A DNA stretch of 54,460 nt from Alphaproteobacteria bacterium (GTDB lineage Bacteria > Pseudomonadota > Alphaproteobacteria > UBA2966): positions 1-54,460 of the forward strand of contig JABIFY010000057.1 in NCBI GenBank assembly GCA_018650465.1, in the 5' to 3' direction. Below are positions 9,091 to 18,881 of the stretch, piece after piece. The position numbers and the translations under genes are program-made. Position 1 is the stretch's first letter. Each line of letters begins with the position of its first letter. Under the pieces are notes generated by a model, which had not been told where the DNA came from, did no database searches, and saw only the letters and a program-made list of their open reading frames with translations.

Positions 9091-9132
9091 AAAAAACCCC
9101 GCGCCGGTTTCCCGACGCGGGGTCTTTTGTTT
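9091..9132. terminator. Bidirectional intrinsic terminator between bamE and hppA
   Basis: CCCCGCG (9097-9103) pairs with CGCGGGG (9116-9122). The plus strand continues with TCTTTTGTTT, and the minus strand with TTTTTTTG after the same stem. It therefore can end both bamE (+) and hppA (-) transcripts, which converge here. Confidence 0.88.
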
Positions 9133-9141
9133 CAGACTTTC

Positions 9142-9207
9142 GTCTGGCTTGGCGCAATCTCAGAGAAACAAGTCTTGTTGTTTCGTCAAAGATTGCGCAA
9201 ACCAGAC
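9142..9207 (-). other. Long nested hairpin in the hppA 3' untranslated region
   Basis: Arms of about 18 bases (9142-9160 with 9190-9207, one bulge) enclose a second perfect 7-bp hairpin GAAACAA/TTGTTTC (9165-9171 with 9178-9184). It lies between the hppA stop and the terminator and encodes no protein. It could stabilise the mRNA 3' end; no known RNA family was recognised. Confidence 0.7.
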
Positions 9208-9214
9208 AATCCTG

Positions 9215-9233
9215 ACGCTTTCAACGAAAGCGT
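9215..9233 (-). other. Perfect 8-bp hairpin one base after the hppA stop
   Basis: ACGCTTTC (9215-9222) and GAAAGCGT (9226-9233) are perfect complements around a 3-base loop. No U-tract follows on the minus strand, so it is not itself a terminator. Confidence 0.7.
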
Positions 9234-9234
9234 T

Positions 9235-11307
9235 TTAGTGAGCAAGCATCGCCAGAAGCAGCAGAGCCACGATGTTCGTGATCTTGATCATCGGGTTCAC
9301 AGCAGGACCAGCGGTGTCTTTGTAGGGATCACCTACGGTGTCACCGGTTACCGCAGCGTGGTGGGCGTCTGAGCCCTTACCGCCGTGGTTGCCGTCTTCG
9401 ATGTACTTCTTGGCGTTGTCCCAGGCACCGCCGCCAGCCGTCATGGAGATGGCGACAAACAGACCTGTTACGATTACGCCCATCAACATTGCACCGACAG
9501 TCGCAAACGCGGCGCCCTGCCCGGCAATGAAGAAGAAGACGTAGTAAACAACGATAGGTGCCAAAACCGGCAGAAGTGAAGGCAGCATCATTTCCTTGAT
9601 GGCGGCTTTGGTCAGCAAATCAACAGCACGACCATAATCGGGTTTGGCTGTGCCTTCCATGATACCAGGGATTTCCTTGAACTGGCGGCGAACTTCCACC
9701 ACAACAGAACCGGCAGCACGGCCCACAGCAGTCATCGCCATGGCACCGAACAGGAACGGCAACATACCGCCAATGAACAGGCCAACAACGACAAACGGGT
9801 TGCTGAGGGAGAAGTCGACAACAACGTCCGGGAAGAACGCCTTGAGGTCTTCTGTGTAGGCTGCAAACAGCACCAGGGCAGCCAGACCAGCAGAACCGAT
9901 GGCATAACCTTTGGTGACAGCTTTGGTGGTGTTACCAACAGCGTCCAGGGCGTCAGTGGTTTTACGCACTGATTCGTCCATTTCAGCCATTTCAGCAATA
10001 CCGCCAGCGTTATCTGTTACCGGACCGTAGGCATCAAGGGCAACAACCATTCCGGCCAGGGCCAGCATGGCAGTCGCTGCAATCGCGATGCCGAACACAC
10101 CAGCCTGCATGTAAGTAACAATGATACCGGCACAAATAATGATGGCCGGGATCGCAGTCGCTTCCAAAGAAACCGCCAGACCCTGGATCACGTTCGTGCC
10201 GTGACCGGTTTCAGAAGCTTTGGCAATCGAACGAACAGGACGGTATTCGGTTGAGGTGTAATATTCGGTCACCCAAATGATCAGACCAGTAACCACCAGA
10301 CCAGAAACTGCACAGATGAACAGGCTCATACCCGTGAAGGTTTGACCGGCCACTGTCATTTCAGTGCCCATACCCAGGACATATTCAATGGTCGGGTAAA
10401 TGGCTACTGCTGAAAGCACAGCTGAAACCACAAAACCTTTGTACAAGGCACCCATGATGCTCTGACTGGCGCCAAGCTTCACAAAGAAAGTACCAATGAT
10501 CGAGGTAATGATGCAAACGCCACCAATGGCCAAAGGCAAGGACATGGTTGCAGCACTCAGGGCACCATCGCTAACGAAGAAGATCGAGGCCAGAACCATG
10601 GTTGCAACAACTGTCACAGCATAGGTTTCGAACAGATCAGCAGCCATACCGGCACAATCACCAACGTTATCAGCGATCACGGCAGGGTTACGGGGATCAT
10701 CTTCGGGAATACCAACTTCAACCTTACCTACCAGATCAGCACCAACGTCAGCGCCTTTGGTAAAGATACCACCACCCAGACGGGCGAAGATGGAAATCAG
10801 GGAAGCACCGAAGCCAAGGGCGACCATGGAGTCAATAAGGACACGACCACTGACGTCCATGCTCAGCAAAGCGCCGTAGTAACCACCGACGGCCAACAGG
10901 GCCAGACCGGCAACCAGCATGCCGGTAACGGCACCCGCTTTAAAGGCGACGTCCAGGCCTTCAGCCAGGCCCGTACGGGCGGCTTCAGCTGTACGCACGT
11001 TCGCGCGTACAGAGACGATCATGCCGATGTAGCCAGCAGCGCCTGAAAGAATGGCACCAATAGCAAAGCCAATGGCAGCCATAGAGCCAAGGGCTGCATA
11101 AGCAATAATGAAAACGACAACGCCTGCCATGGCAATTGTCCGGTATTGACGGTTCAGGTAGGCAGATGCGCCTTCCTGAATGGCGCCAGCAATTTCTTGC
11201 ATGCGTTCGTTACCGGCGCTGGCGGCCATGATCGAACGACTGGCATAGATGCCGTAAAGTACTGCTAAAACTCCGCAGCCGATTACGAACCACAACAACA
11301 TTGGCAT
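9235..11307 (-). CDS. hppA: Membrane-bound K+-independent proton-translocating pyrophosphatase
   Basis: 690 residues of a multi-spanning membrane protein (about 16 segments). It carries the pyrophosphate-binding signatures [18 protein letters not shown] and [19 protein letters not shown]. The motif GNTTKA with Lys462 is the diagnostic residue of the K+-independent H+-PPase subclass (Ala in K+-dependent forms). It couples cytoplasmic pyrophosphate hydrolysis to outward proton pumping. ATG 11307 is preceded by AAAGGGA. Transcribed alone, with an unusually structured 3' untranslated region. Confidence 0.97.
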   Translation of the reverse strand: MPMLLWFVIGCGVLAVLYGIYASRSIMAASAGNERMQEIAGAIQEGASAYLNRQYRTIAMAGVVVFIIAYAALGSMAAIGFAIGAILSGAAGYIGMIVSVRANVRTAEAARTGLAEGLDVAFKAGAVTGMLVAGLALLAVGGYYGALLSMDVSGRVLIDSMVALGFGASLISIFARLGGGIFTKGADVGADLVGKVEVGIPEDDPRNPAVIADNVGDCAGMAADLFETYAVTVVATMVLASIFFVSDGALSAATMSLPLAIGGVCIITSIIGTFFVKLGASQSIMGALYKGFVVSAVLSAVAIYPTIEYVLGMGTEMTVAGQTFTGMSLFICAVSGLVVTGLIIWVTEYYTSTEYRPVRSIAKASETGHGTNVIQGLAVSLEATAIPAIIICAGIIVTYMQAGVFGIAIAATAMLALAGMVVALDAYGPVTDNAGGIAEMAEMDESVRKTTDALDAVGNTTKAVTKGYAIGSAGLAALVLFAAYTEDLKAFFPDVVVDFSLSNPFVVVGLFIGGMLPFLFGAMAMTAVGRAAGSVVVEVRRQFKEIPGIMEGTAKPDYGRAVDLLTKAAIKEMMLPSLLPVLAPIVVYYVFFFIAGQGAAFATVGAMLMGVIVTGLFVAISMTAGGGAWDNAKKYIEDGNHGGKGSDAHHAAVTGDTVGDPYKDTAGPAVNPMIKITNIVALLLLAMLAH

Positions 11308-11552
11308 GGTTGGTATCCCTTTATGTTAATTCAGATTATTTGGTTAAAGCCCCGCGGCCCCGTAAAAAAGACAAAATCAGGTCAATTCGCGACAAAAAGT
11401 CACTCATCCCCCCAAAAAACAGGAAAGCCGCACTTAAAGTCGGGCGGGAACATAAGCGAGAACGACGAAAAAGGCAACCGCAAGCAGAGCGCTATGTTGC
11501 GCCGCAGCAACCCGAACCAAAATTCTCCCGAAAGTAGCTTTGATATCGCTCT
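11308..11552. other. hppA upstream / MFS downstream gap, no gene seen
   Basis: This 245-base gap contains T-rich stretches on the minus strand and an unspectacular TTGACC-like hexamer that may be part of the hppA promoter, but no matching -10. Small open frames crossing it on the plus strand overlap the hppA start and look like chance frames. Confidence 0.5.
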
Positions 11553-12731
11553 TTAAACAGCGAGACGGGCTTCTTTTCGGCGCTTCAACATTAACCAAAG
11601 TGTCGCCAGGAAAGATATGCTCAGGAAGGGGATAGCGACAAGATTCAGCGACTCCCACCCCATGAAGTGAAAGATAGAACCAGAAGCCAATGAGGCCAGC
11701 GCCACTGTTCCGAAGACCAGCAAATCATTTACACCCTGGATTTTGAATCGTTCGCTTCCGGTTCCAACTTCGGTCAGCAACGTGGTGCCGCCAATAAACA
11801 GGAAGTTCCAGCCGACACCAAGAATAATAAGGCCAATAAAATATTGATGCAGTTCATGTCCGGTCATGGAAATGGCGACACAGCCTGCAAGCAAGACAGC
11901 GCCGACCAGCATGACATTCAACACACCATACCGCTTTATCACAGCACCTGTGATAAATGACGGGCCAAACATGCCGACAACGTGGGCTGTAATCACATCA
12001 AATGCCGCCCCGCTTCCGTGTTCATGTGCCACCATGGATAAGGGTGTCGAAGTCATTATCAGGCTCATGACGCCATACCCCACCATGGCACCAATAACTG
12101 CGACAAAAAATGTCGGCTCTTTAACGATTTCGCTCAGCGGTCTTCCAGGTTGTTTCTTTTCAGCCGCTGTCAGCGTGGGAATGCGCACGAACATCATCAA
12201 CAACCCAGCGACCAAGGCCAGGCCAATAACAGATATATACGACCCGAGATACAAATTGGGTGCGAACAGGTCTTGCGTCAATTTAACGCTTTGGGGGCCC
12301 AAAAAAGCAGCAACAACGCCACCAAGCATGACTAGAGAAATCGCAGTTGCCTTAAATTGAGAACTTGAGACATCAGCGGCGGCGAACCTGTAGGTTTGAA
12401 CAAATGAATTGTTCACCCCATATATTCCTGTTCCCACACAAAACATCCAGAAATTCTGGGCGTATATGGCATAAGAGCAGATTGCAGCGCCTGTCATGCC
12501 AATAAGCAACCCGACCAGGTAGCCACGTTTGCGCCCGATCGCCCGCATCAAGTTTGCTGCAGGCATGGTACCCAGCATGGTACCAATCATCACGGTCGCA
12601 ACAGGCAGGGTCGCCAATAGTTTGTTATCTGCAAGGGAGTAGCCAATCAACGCCCCAATTGCGATCAGGATCGTGTTGTTCGTATTCGCAAATGCCTGAC
12701 AAATCACAAGAAGAGTGACGTTGCGTTTCAT
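11553..12731 (-). CDS. Major facilitator superfamily transporter
   Basis: A 392-residue protein with 12 predicted membrane segments. It has an MFS A-like motif in the loop after segment 2 (AANLMRAIGRKRGYLVGLLIG) and a central cytoplasmic loop around residues 195-210 (AEKKQPGRPLSEIVKEP). The substrate cannot be read from sequence. It follows the FliL-like gene at the end of the riboflavin/thiamine block, so a cofactor-related cargo is a weak inference. The start is uncertain: ATG 12731 is chosen, but in-frame TTG 12740 with GGTGGAG upstream and GTG 12755 are alternatives. TATAGT at 12767-12762 could be its -10. Confidence 0.88.
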   Translation of the reverse strand: MKRNVTLLVICQAFANTNNTILIAIGALIGYSLADNKLLATLPVATVMIGTMLGTMPAANLMRAIGRKRGYLVGLLIGMTGAAICSYAIYAQNFWMFCVGTGIYGVNNSFVQTYRFAAADVSSSQFKATAISLVMLGGVVAAFLGPQSVKLTQDLFAPNLYLGSYISVIGLALVAGLLMMFVRIPTLTAAEKKQPGRPLSEIVKEPTFFVAVIGAMVGYGVMSLIMTSTPLSMVAHEHGSGAAFDVITAHVVGMFGPSFITGAVIKRYGVLNVMLVGAVLLAGCVAISMTGHELHQYFIGLIILGVGWNFLFIGGTTLLTEVGTGSERFKIQGVNDLLVFGTVALASLASGSIFHFMGWESLNLVAIPFLSISFLATLWLMLKRRKEARLAV

Positions 12732-12829
12732 ATGTTCCAAAGCGAATTTCTCCACCGGCCAACTATACAGGTCTGCCGGTTCTGTTTCAGGACTTGAAGC
12801 TATTTCAGGATCAGGTCGGGTAAGGACTT

Positions 12830-12862
12830 GCCCAGACGGCGAAGCTAGCGTCCGTCTTTGGC
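12830..12862 (-). terminator. Hairpin downstream of FliL-like gene (possible terminator)
   Basis: GCCCAGACGG (12830-12839) and CCGTCTTTGGC (12852-12862) pair with one mismatch. The minus strand lacks a clear U-tract after the stem, so it may be a weak terminator or an mRNA end-stabilising hairpin at the close of the rpiB-thiL transcript. Confidence 0.35.
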
Positions 12863-12881
12863 GTGCAAATAATATAATCTT

Positions 12882-13328
12882 CTAATTAGAGGATAAAATC
12901 ATCTTTGTCACGAGCACACCGTCAACGACTGTTTCGCCATACAATTCAATTGCCGTCTTGTACATGTGCTCTTTGACCGCCCTGATGTCTATACCAGGTA
13001 CGCCATCCTCACGGCCAACTTTTTCTTTATGCAGTTTCTTCATGATCATGTCGCGGTAAAAAGGCAATTCGGCAAAAACCATGTCTGAGTCCGAGCGATC
13101 CTTGAGCACGATCTTGGCGTCCATAAACATGTAATGGGAAAATTTCCGGTTCCGGGCTATCGGCAGGCTGACACCATCAACGGCGACGTAACCAGGCACT
13201 TTTTCAAATGTCAGGCCTTCTTCTGACAATTGTTCAAAGTTACCCAACACAAGAAAGATCGTCCCCCCTGCTGCGGCCAGCAAGAAGATAAAGACAAATG
13301 CAGCGATGATGATCTTTTTGGAACTCAA
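12882..13328 (-). CDS. Single-pass membrane protein, FliL-like pattern
   Basis: 148 residues: a basic N-terminus, one membrane segment (about residues 5-27, IIIAAFVFIFLLAAAGGTIF), then a periplasmic domain. The domain has the pattern hydrophobic strand - RNRKFSHYMFMDAKIVLKD - PFYRDMIMKKLH - helix - ELYGETVVDGVLVTKMI. This resembles FliL-type stator-associated proteins in layout, but no flagellar genes are nearby, so the name describes shape only. It lies 95 bases after thiL on the same strand and is probably the last gene of that transcript. A second protein with the same pattern lies at 52871-53461. Confidence 0.8.
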   Translation of the reverse strand: MSSKKIIIAAFVFIFLLAAAGGTIFLVLGNFEQLSEEGLTFEKVPGYVAVDGVSLPIARNRKFSHYMFMDAKIVLKDRSDSDMVFAELPFYRDMIMKKLHKEKVGREDGVPGIDIRAVKEHMYKTAIELYGETVVDGVLVTKMILSSN

Positions 13329-13423
13329 GGTTCACCCGATGAAATTGTTGGAGTTACTTATTGTTTTGGACTATGCCATATGTTGCACTTTTCATCCAGG
13401 CCTATCCGTGCGTCAGGCGTTAA

Positions 13424-14428
13424 TCAAAAATGGCTAAAGCCTCTGTTAATGACCGGCAACAAAGTACCATCCTTGCCTTTGACATCTACTGACCCACCTG
13501 AAACAACCTTCCCGATCGGCGTAAGGGCCAAATTGAGTTTGCGGGAAATGTCACTAATAGTCTTTGTTTCTGATGCCGGGGCTGTAAAGGCGAGTTCATA
13601 ATCTTCACCACCAGTCAACAATTTCAATTTTGCCGTTTCCTTGTTTCCGATAACACGAACGGCTGCATCCGAAGCCGGAATAGCAGACAAATCAAGTTCA
13701 AGCCCAACGCAGCTGACTAAAGCGATATGTTCCAGATCGCCGATTAAACCGTCGGATATATCGACTGCAGACGTAGCAATACCAACCAGTGCCTGGCCCA
13801 GGGCGAGGCGTGGTTCCGGGCATTGAAGACGGGCAACAAGTTCATTCGTTTCTGCTCTGGAAAGACCGGTCAGATCGCCGGACGTATCATGGGTATCATT
13901 GTTTCGAACAAGCTCCAGTCCCAGACCTGCATCGCCAATAGTGCCAGAAACATAAAGGATATCTCCCGGCATCGCACCCTGTCGACGCAAGGCCTGCCCC
14001 TTTGCCACGTGCCCGAGAGCGGTCAGAGATAAAACCAGAGGTCCGGCAGTCGACACGGTATCTCCACCACACAGACCAATGCCAAATGTTCGCTGGTCGG
14101 CGGCAAGGCCATGGGCAAATCGCTGCAACCAGCTTTCGCTGGTCGTTGCAGGTCGAACCAGTGTCAATAAATAGCCAAGTGGTTTCGCGCCCATTGCGGC
14201 CAAATCAGAAAGATTGACCCTTAACAGTTTTTGGGCGACCAGATTGGCTGCATCAGCGGGGTAGAAATGAACATCTTCAACCATGGCATCAACCGTGGTC
14301 ACAAGTTCACATCCAGCAGGCAGGTCAAGTATTGCGGCGTCATCGGTCAAGCCAAGTGCGCCGGGTATCGAAGAGGCCAGAGGAGAAAACAGATCGGCGA
14401 TCAAATCGAATTCGCCGCGCCGCGCCAC
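13424..14428 (-). CDS. thiL: Thiamine-monophosphate kinase
   Basis: 334 residues, the family length, starting at GTG 14428 with AAGGA upstream. Motifs: GEFDLIADLF at the N-terminus, GLTDDAAILDL (metal/ATP), TTVDAMVEDVHF (phosphate-binding), VNLSDLAAMGAKPLGYLL and GLCGGDTVS. The enzyme phosphorylates thiamine monophosphate to the active diphosphate. It starts 4 bases after the nusB stop, and nusB-thiL is a widespread pairing. Confidence 0.96.
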   Translation of the reverse strand: MARRGEFDLIADLFSPLASSIPGALGLTDDAAILDLPAGCELVTTVDAMVEDVHFYPADAANLVAQKLLRVNLSDLAAMGAKPLGYLLTLVRPATTSESWLQRFAHGLAADQRTFGIGLCGGDTVSTAGPLVLSLTALGHVAKGQALRRQGAMPGDILYVSGTIGDAGLGLELVRNNDTHDTSGDLTGLSRAETNELVARLQCPEPRLALGQALVGIATSAVDISDGLIGDLEHIALVSCVGLELDLSAIPASDAAVRVIGNKETAKLKLLTGGEDYELAFTAPASETKTISDISRKLNLALTPIGKVVSGGSVDVKGKDGTLLPVINRGFSHF

Positions 14429-14432
14429 AGCG

Positions 14433-14930
14433 TTATTCCTTGCCTTTTGCTTTAGCTGGCGAGTTATCTTTCAACTCGCCAGGCCGAAGGTCCCGGCTTA
14501 GTCGATCCAGCACACCATTTACAAATCCAGGTTCCTGGTTTTCATAAAAGGAATGGGCCACATCAACATACTCATTAATTATAACCAGAGACGGCACGTC
14601 GACGCGGGCCATAAGTTCATAGGTTCCGGCACGCAATATCTGGCGCACTGTTCGGTCCAGTCGGTTGGTCGCCCAGCCGCCTGACAGGGCCCCGCCGATT
14701 TTTTCATCAATGGTATCAAGTTGACCGTGAACACCGTTAACAATGTCGGTAAAAAAATCTGGATCAGCGTCGGCGTATTCCACGCCTTCTATTTCTGAAC
14801 CCAGCCGGATGTCGATAAATTCCTGAATAACGATGCTTGGCGTGCCATCAGCAGCTTCGATCTGGTAAAGGGCCTGCACAGCCCCCAGCCGCGCCGCGGA
14901 ACGGCGCACGCCTTGTGAATTTTCGTTCAT
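14433..14930 (-). CDS. nusB: Transcription antitermination factor NusB
   Basis: 165 residues, all-helical. Typical are RSAARLGAVQALYQIEAAD at the N-terminus, LDRTVRQILRAGTYEL, and VIINEYVDVAHSFYENQEPGFVNGVLDRL (core motif I-N-E-Y-V-D-x-A then F-V-N-G-V-L-D). NusB with S10 binds boxA RNA for rRNA antitermination. Its ATG overlaps the ribH stop by four bases (ATGA), the usual coupling between ribH and nusB. A short Ser/Lys C-terminal tail follows. Confidence 0.96.
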   Translation of the reverse strand: MNENSQGVRRSAARLGAVQALYQIEAADGTPSIVIQEFIDIRLGSEIEGVEYADADPDFFTDIVNGVHGQLDTIDEKIGGALSGGWATNRLDRTVRQILRAGTYELMARVDVPSLVIINEYVDVAHSFYENQEPGFVNGVLDRLSRDLRPGELKDNSPAKAKGKE

Positions 14931-15388
14931 CGAGGTGGCAAAATCTGGCGTTTGACATCAATCATGCGGATCGCGGCACCAGCGGCAAATCCACCTTTGT
15001 TGCCTTGCTCCGGGTTGGCACGATACATGGCTTGTTCCTTGTTTTCACAAGTCAGCACACCATTGCCAACAGCGACAGAAAAATTCAGGGCAATGTCCAT
15101 CAAACCACGTGTCACTTCCTGACAGACGTGATCATAATGGCTGGTTTCGCCACGGATCACGCAGCCAAGAGCCACATATCCGTCGAAACGACGGCGCCCG
15201 CCAACAAGTTCAAGTGACCGTACTGCCATGCGAATGGCACCAGGTATTTCAAAAGCACCAGGTACTGAAACCCGTGTATAGGTGCCACCTGACTTGCCTA
15301 TTTCCGCCAACGCGCCTTTGACTAATTCTTCCGATACATCGGGGTAGAACAGCGAATCAATGACCAGCAGATAAGGACCTTCATCCAT
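14927..15388 (-). CDS. ribH: 6,7-dimethyl-8-ribityllumazine synthase
   Basis: 153 residues with the lumazine synthase core: VPGAFEIPGAIRMAV, DGYVALGCVIRGETSHYDHVC (containing the active-site His), and NGVLTCENKEQAMYRA. It condenses the RibD product derivative with 3,4-dihydroxybutanone 4-phosphate and typically forms icosahedral assemblies. It lies between the ribBX gene (89 bases) and nusB (4-base overlap). Confidence 0.96.
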   Translation of the reverse strand: MDEGPYLLVIDSLFYPDVSEELVKGALAEIGKSGGTYTRVSVPGAFEIPGAIRMAVRSLELVGGRRRFDGYVALGCVIRGETSHYDHVCQEVTRGLMDIALNFSVAVGNGVLTCENKEQAMYRANPEQGNKGGFAAGAAIRMIDVKRQILPPR

Positions 15389-15477
15389 CGTCTTGTACCT
15401 TTAATCTGAAATAACCGTTATCAAGCTACGACTTACACGTTTACCAATGCTTACCAACCACAATAACTGTGGAAAAG

Positions 15478-16593
15478 CTATCTTTCCAGCGTTGGGAGGG
15501 ACCGTTGATCAACAATCTTCAATCCATAGCCTTCAATACCGACAACACTACGTTTGGTATTGGACAGCAAAACCATTTCCTTAACCCCCAAATCAGCAAT
15601 AATCTGGGCACCGATGCCGTAATCGCGTAATTGTTGGCCATCGTCAATAGGTTGTCCCAATCTCAGACGCACCTGATCTGAAAGGCTTGTCCGACGAGGC
15701 TCGCGCAGCAAGACAACAACACCTCGCCCTTCTTTTTCGATCTCCCGCATGGCTGATTCAAGCTGCCAGCCTGCCGGCCCATCTTCAGCCAGAACATCGT
15801 TCAGGACGGAATGGGCGTGCATACGAACAAGCACAGGTTCGTCTCCGCTGATATCACCTTTTACAAGGGCGATATGTTCTGCATATTCGACTTTGTTGAC
15901 ATAGACATGCAATTTAAAATCACCGCCGTACCGACTGTTGAAATCTGTTTCAATCGTCTTTTCGACCAGTTTGTCGTTGCGTCGGCGATAGGCAATCAAG
16001 TCAGCGATGGTGCCAACTTTCAGGCCATGGAACTGGGCAAATTTCACCAGATCCGGCAACCGCGCCATGGTGCCATCGTCATTCATGATCTCACAAATCA
16101 CGCCAGACGGGTTCATGCCGGACAATCTGGCGATATCAACTGCGGCCTCTGTGTGACCGGCCCGCACCAATACACCACCATCCTTGGCCACCAACGGAAA
16201 GACATGGCCGGGGCTGTGAATATCGGCAGCGCCCTTGCCGGGATCAATGGCAACTTCAACTGTCTTCGCCCGATCAGCAGCGGAAATACCTGTTGTTACG
16301 CCTTCAACGGCTTCGATTGAAACAGTAAAGGCGGTACCGTGTCGGGTGCGGTTGTGGGCCGCCATCAAAGGCAGGTCCAGTTCCTTGACGCGGTCACTCG
16401 ACAGGGTAAGACAAATCAGGCCACGACCATTTTTGGCCATGAAATTAATGACTTCAGGCGTCGCCATTTCAGCCGGAATAACAAGATCACCCTCATTTTC
16501 CCGGTCTTCATCATCCACCAGAACAATCATGCGACCGGCACGGGCTTCTGCCAGAAGCTCCTCCGGGGTGGACAAAAACTCGTGGTCACTCAC
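15478..16593 (-). CDS. ribB: 3,4-dihydroxy-2-butanone-4-phosphate synthase with degenerate GTP cyclohydrolase II-like domain (RibBX type)
   Basis: 371 residues starting at GTG 16593 with GGAGGAG upstream. Residues 10-200 are a complete DHBP synthase ([13 protein letters not shown] at 25-36, [20 protein letters not shown]). Residues about 210-371 align by length and by [20 protein letters not shown] to GTP cyclohydrolase II. However, the zinc-cysteine segment (C-x10-C-x-C) is replaced by [18 protein letters not shown] (about 259-276) with no cysteine. This matches the described RibBX variant of proteobacteria, so a separate active GTP cyclohydrolase II should be encoded elsewhere. It sits 5 bases after ribE. 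Confidence 0.94.
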   Translation of the reverse strand: MSDHEFLSTPEELLAEARAGRMIVLVDDEDRENEGDLVIPAEMATPEVINFMAKNGRGLICLTLSSDRVKELDLPLMAAHNRTRHGTAFTVSIEAVEGVTTGISAADRAKTVEVAIDPGKGAADIHSPGHVFPLVAKDGGVLVRAGHTEAAVDIARLSGMNPSGVICEIMNDDGTMARLPDLVKFAQFHGLKVGTIADLIAYRRRNDKLVEKTIETDFNSRYGGDFKLHVYVNKVEYAEHIALVKGDISGDEPVLVRMHAHSVLNDVLAEDGPAGWQLESAMREIEKEGRGVVVLLREPRRTSLSDQVRLRLGQPIDDGQQLRDYGIGAQIIADLGVKEMVLLSNTKRSVVGIEGYGLKIVDQRSLPTLER

Positions 16594-16598
16594 GTCAG

Positions 16599-17195
16599 TT
16601 ACTCCTCCGCCAGCCGCGCCACATAGCGCGCCAGCACATCTATTTCCAGATTGATAACATCACCGGCAGCGGCATCACCAAACGTTGTGACCGTCTGCGT
16701 GTGGGGGATCAGATTGACCCCGAATTGATTGCCCTCGACCTCGTTCACCGTCAAGGAAACACCGTTCAAGGTGACCGAACCTTTGGCAGCAATGAATTTA
16801 GCCAGCCTGTCAGGTGCCTTGAATGTGTATCTTTGAGAATCGCCTTCCGGCGTGATCGAGACGATATCAGCCATACCATCTACATGGCCGCTGACTATAT
16901 GTCCGCCCAGTTCATCACCGACCCGCAAGCTTCGCTCAAGGTTGATTTTTGTGCCCACGTCCCAACCACCCAGGTTGGTCAGGGACAGGGTTTCACCGGA
17001 GGCATCAACAGCGAACCAGCCGCCGTCATTGTCCGTGCCTTTGTCAACGACGGTCAGGCATACACCTGAACAGGCGATGGACGCGCCGATATCAAAGTCA
17101 TCCGGGTCAAAGGCTGTGTTAATGACAAATCGTGTGTCGCCACGTTTTTCCACGCTGCGTACATTTCCCTTGTCTGTGATTATTCCGGTAAACAT
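16599..17195 (-). CDS. ribE: Riboflavin synthase, alpha subunit
   Basis: 198 residues made of two similar lumazine-binding barrels, each with the motif G-A-S-I-x-x-x-G-V-C-L-T / [11 protein letters not shown]. The N-terminus MFTGII is diagnostic and fixes the start at ATG 17195, although the frame is open to 17237. It dismutates two lumazines to riboflavin and the RibH substrate. It begins 10 bases after the ribD stop. Confidence 0.96.
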   Translation of the reverse strand: MFTGIITDKGNVRSVEKRGDTRFVINTAFDPDDFDIGASIACSGVCLTVVDKGTDNDGGWFAVDASGETLSLTNLGGWDVGTKINLERSLRVGDELGGHIVSGHVDGMADIVSITPEGDSQRYTFKAPDRLAKFIAAKGSVTLNGVSLTVNEVEGNQFGVNLIPHTQTVTTFGDAAAGDVINLEIDVLARYVARLAEE

Positions 17196-17205
17196 CTTTG
17201 ATCTT

Positions 17206-18357
17206 TCACTCTGTTCTTGCCGCAGGCAGCACGTCATAGACTTCCATCAAGTCCGGGCCAATTTCCTGCACATCAATCCGTTTGAAACGCGGGGCCTGGT
17301 GCAACCCGTCAACACCAAAGCTTTGTGCCGCCGGAACACCATCGCCACCCATGACCATCGGTGCATGAAACCAGACCAGTCGGTCAACCAGCCCGCTTCG
17401 AAAAAAACCGGCATCCAGACGCCCGCCTGCCTCGACAAGCAAACGGGTGATGCCCCGACTTTTAAGCGCCCTCAGGGCCTGATGCAAGGACGGACGACCA
17501 TCTTCGTCTGCATCTACAGTAATCAGTTCCACACCGGCATCTTGAAAGACCCTGGCCCGCGTAGAATCGACACTCGTCAGGGTGATAATCCAGGTCTGAA
17601 TTTCCTTTGCGGTCGCCACCAGTTTAGAGGTTAGCGGGGTCGCCAGTCTTCCATCCAGAACAACCCGAACCGGTGAGTGGGCAATCATTCCAGGTAAACG
17701 ACAGGTCAATTCCGGGTTGTCACCTCGCACTGTGCCCGAACCAACCATGATGGCGTCATGTGTCGCCCGCAGCAAATGGCCTCTGGCGCGCGCTTCCGGG
17801 CCTGTTATCCATTGGCTTTCGCCGGTATGGGTAGCAATACGACCATCCAGCGTTGTTGCCGTCTTAATCGTAACAAAAGGCCGGTCTCGTTCAACCGTTG
17901 AAATAAACCCGGCATTCAGGGCCAGCGCCTCTTTCTCACAGATGCCGACGTCAACATCCAAACCTGCTTTTTCCAGAAGTTTGAGGCCCCCGCCATCCAC
18001 GCGGCTGTCCGGGTCCTTGCAAGCCACGACGATGCGTTCGACCCCCGCATCGATCAAGGCCTTTGCGCAAGGAGGCGTTTTCCCCTGATGTGCACAAGGC
18101 TCCAATGTAACATAGGCCGTCGCCCCTTTGGCCAGGGGACCCGCCATTTTTAATGCTTGGGTTTCAGCATGAGGCCGGCCACCTGACATCGTGTGGCCAC
18201 GCCCAACTACCCTTCCTGCCAATCCGGTTTTGATACCGAGATCAAACCGGACCAGGACACACCCAACCGCAGGGTTAGGTGCAACTGTCCCAAGAGCGCG
18301 CCGGGCCAAGCCCAGCGCGGCTTTCATATAAGCGCGATCTCCGGCGTCAATCCTCAA
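17206..18357 (-). CDS. ribD: Bifunctional diaminohydroxyphosphoribosylaminopyrimidine deaminase / reductase
   Basis: 383 residues. The N-terminal zinc deaminase domain shows the family opening ([17 protein letters not shown]), [18 protein letters not shown] and [14 protein letters not shown]. The C-terminal RibD reductase domain starts near residue 155 with [17 protein letters not shown]. It carries out two successive steps of riboflavin synthesis. The start is TTG 18357, overlapping the nrdR stop by 11 bases; ATG 18327 would remove part of the first helix. Confidence 0.95.
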   Translation of the reverse strand: MRIDAGDRAYMKAALGLARRALGTVAPNPAVGCVLVRFDLGIKTGLAGRVVGRGHTMSGGRPHAETQALKMAGPLAKGATAYVTLEPCAHQGKTPPCAKALIDAGVERIVVACKDPDSRVDGGGLKLLEKAGLDVDVGICEKEALALNAGFISTVERDRPFVTIKTATTLDGRIATHTGESQWITGPEARARGHLLRATHDAIMVGSGTVRGDNPELTCRLPGMIAHSPVRVVLDGRLATPLTSKLVATAKEIQTWIITLTSVDSTRARVFQDAGVELITVDADEDGRPSLHQALRALKSRGITRLLVEAGGRLDAGFFRSGLVDRLVWFHAPMVMGGDGVPAAQSFGVDGLHQAPRFKRIDVQEIGPDLMEVYDVLPAARTE

Positions 18358-18823
18358 TGCCGTTCATGCCGCGCAGGCCACTGAGGCCACCGACAAATTC
18401 CTCAAAATCCTTGGCTTCGCGGAAGTTTCTGTAAACGGAAGCAAAACGCACATAGGCCACCTGATCCAGGTTAGCCAAAGCTTCCATAACGATTTCACCA
18501 ATGATGTCCGACTGAATATCACTTTCGCCAAGGCTTTCCAGACGCCGCACGATGCCGTTGATCAAACGATCAACGCGTTCCGGTTCTACCGGTCGCTTGC
18601 GGGTGGAAATACCGATGGACCGGGCCAGCTTATCGCGATCAAAGGCGACGCGTTGACCATTTTTCTTGACCACGGTCAGTTCACGCAATTGCACGCGTTC
18701 GAACGTCGTAAACCTGGAACCACAGCCTGGACAAAGACGGCGACGTCGAATGGCGGAGTTATCCTCCGTCGGTCGCGAATCCTTCACCTGCGTATCGTCG
18801 TTGCCACAGAACGGACAGCGCAT
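18347..18823 (-). CDS. nrdR: Transcriptional repressor NrdR
   Basis: 158 residues: a zinc ribbon with [15 protein letters not shown] and [13 protein letters not shown] at residues 3-45, then an ATP-cone domain beginning [16 protein letters not shown]. NrdR senses ATP/dATP and represses ribonucleotide reductase genes. It lies between glyA and ribD, the standard place in this class. Confidence 0.97.
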   Translation of the reverse strand: MRCPFCGNDDTQVKDSRPTEDNSAIRRRRLCPGCGSRFTTFERVQLRELTVVKKNGQRVAFDRDKLARSIGISTRKRPVEPERVDRLINGIVRRLESLGESDIQSDIIGEIVMEALANLDQVAYVRFASVYRNFREAKDFEEFVGGLSGLRGMNGIED

Positions 18824-18881
18824 GGCCTCCCCTTTCTAAACTTTATTCAGTCGTCTTTAATTCGATTAACTCAAAAACTCT

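Noticed and set aside
11301-11537. Basic 78-codon frame between hppA and the MFS gene
   Set aside because: It overlaps the hppA start on the other strand, has no ribosome site, and its Lys/Arg richness follows from A/G-rich promoter sequence.
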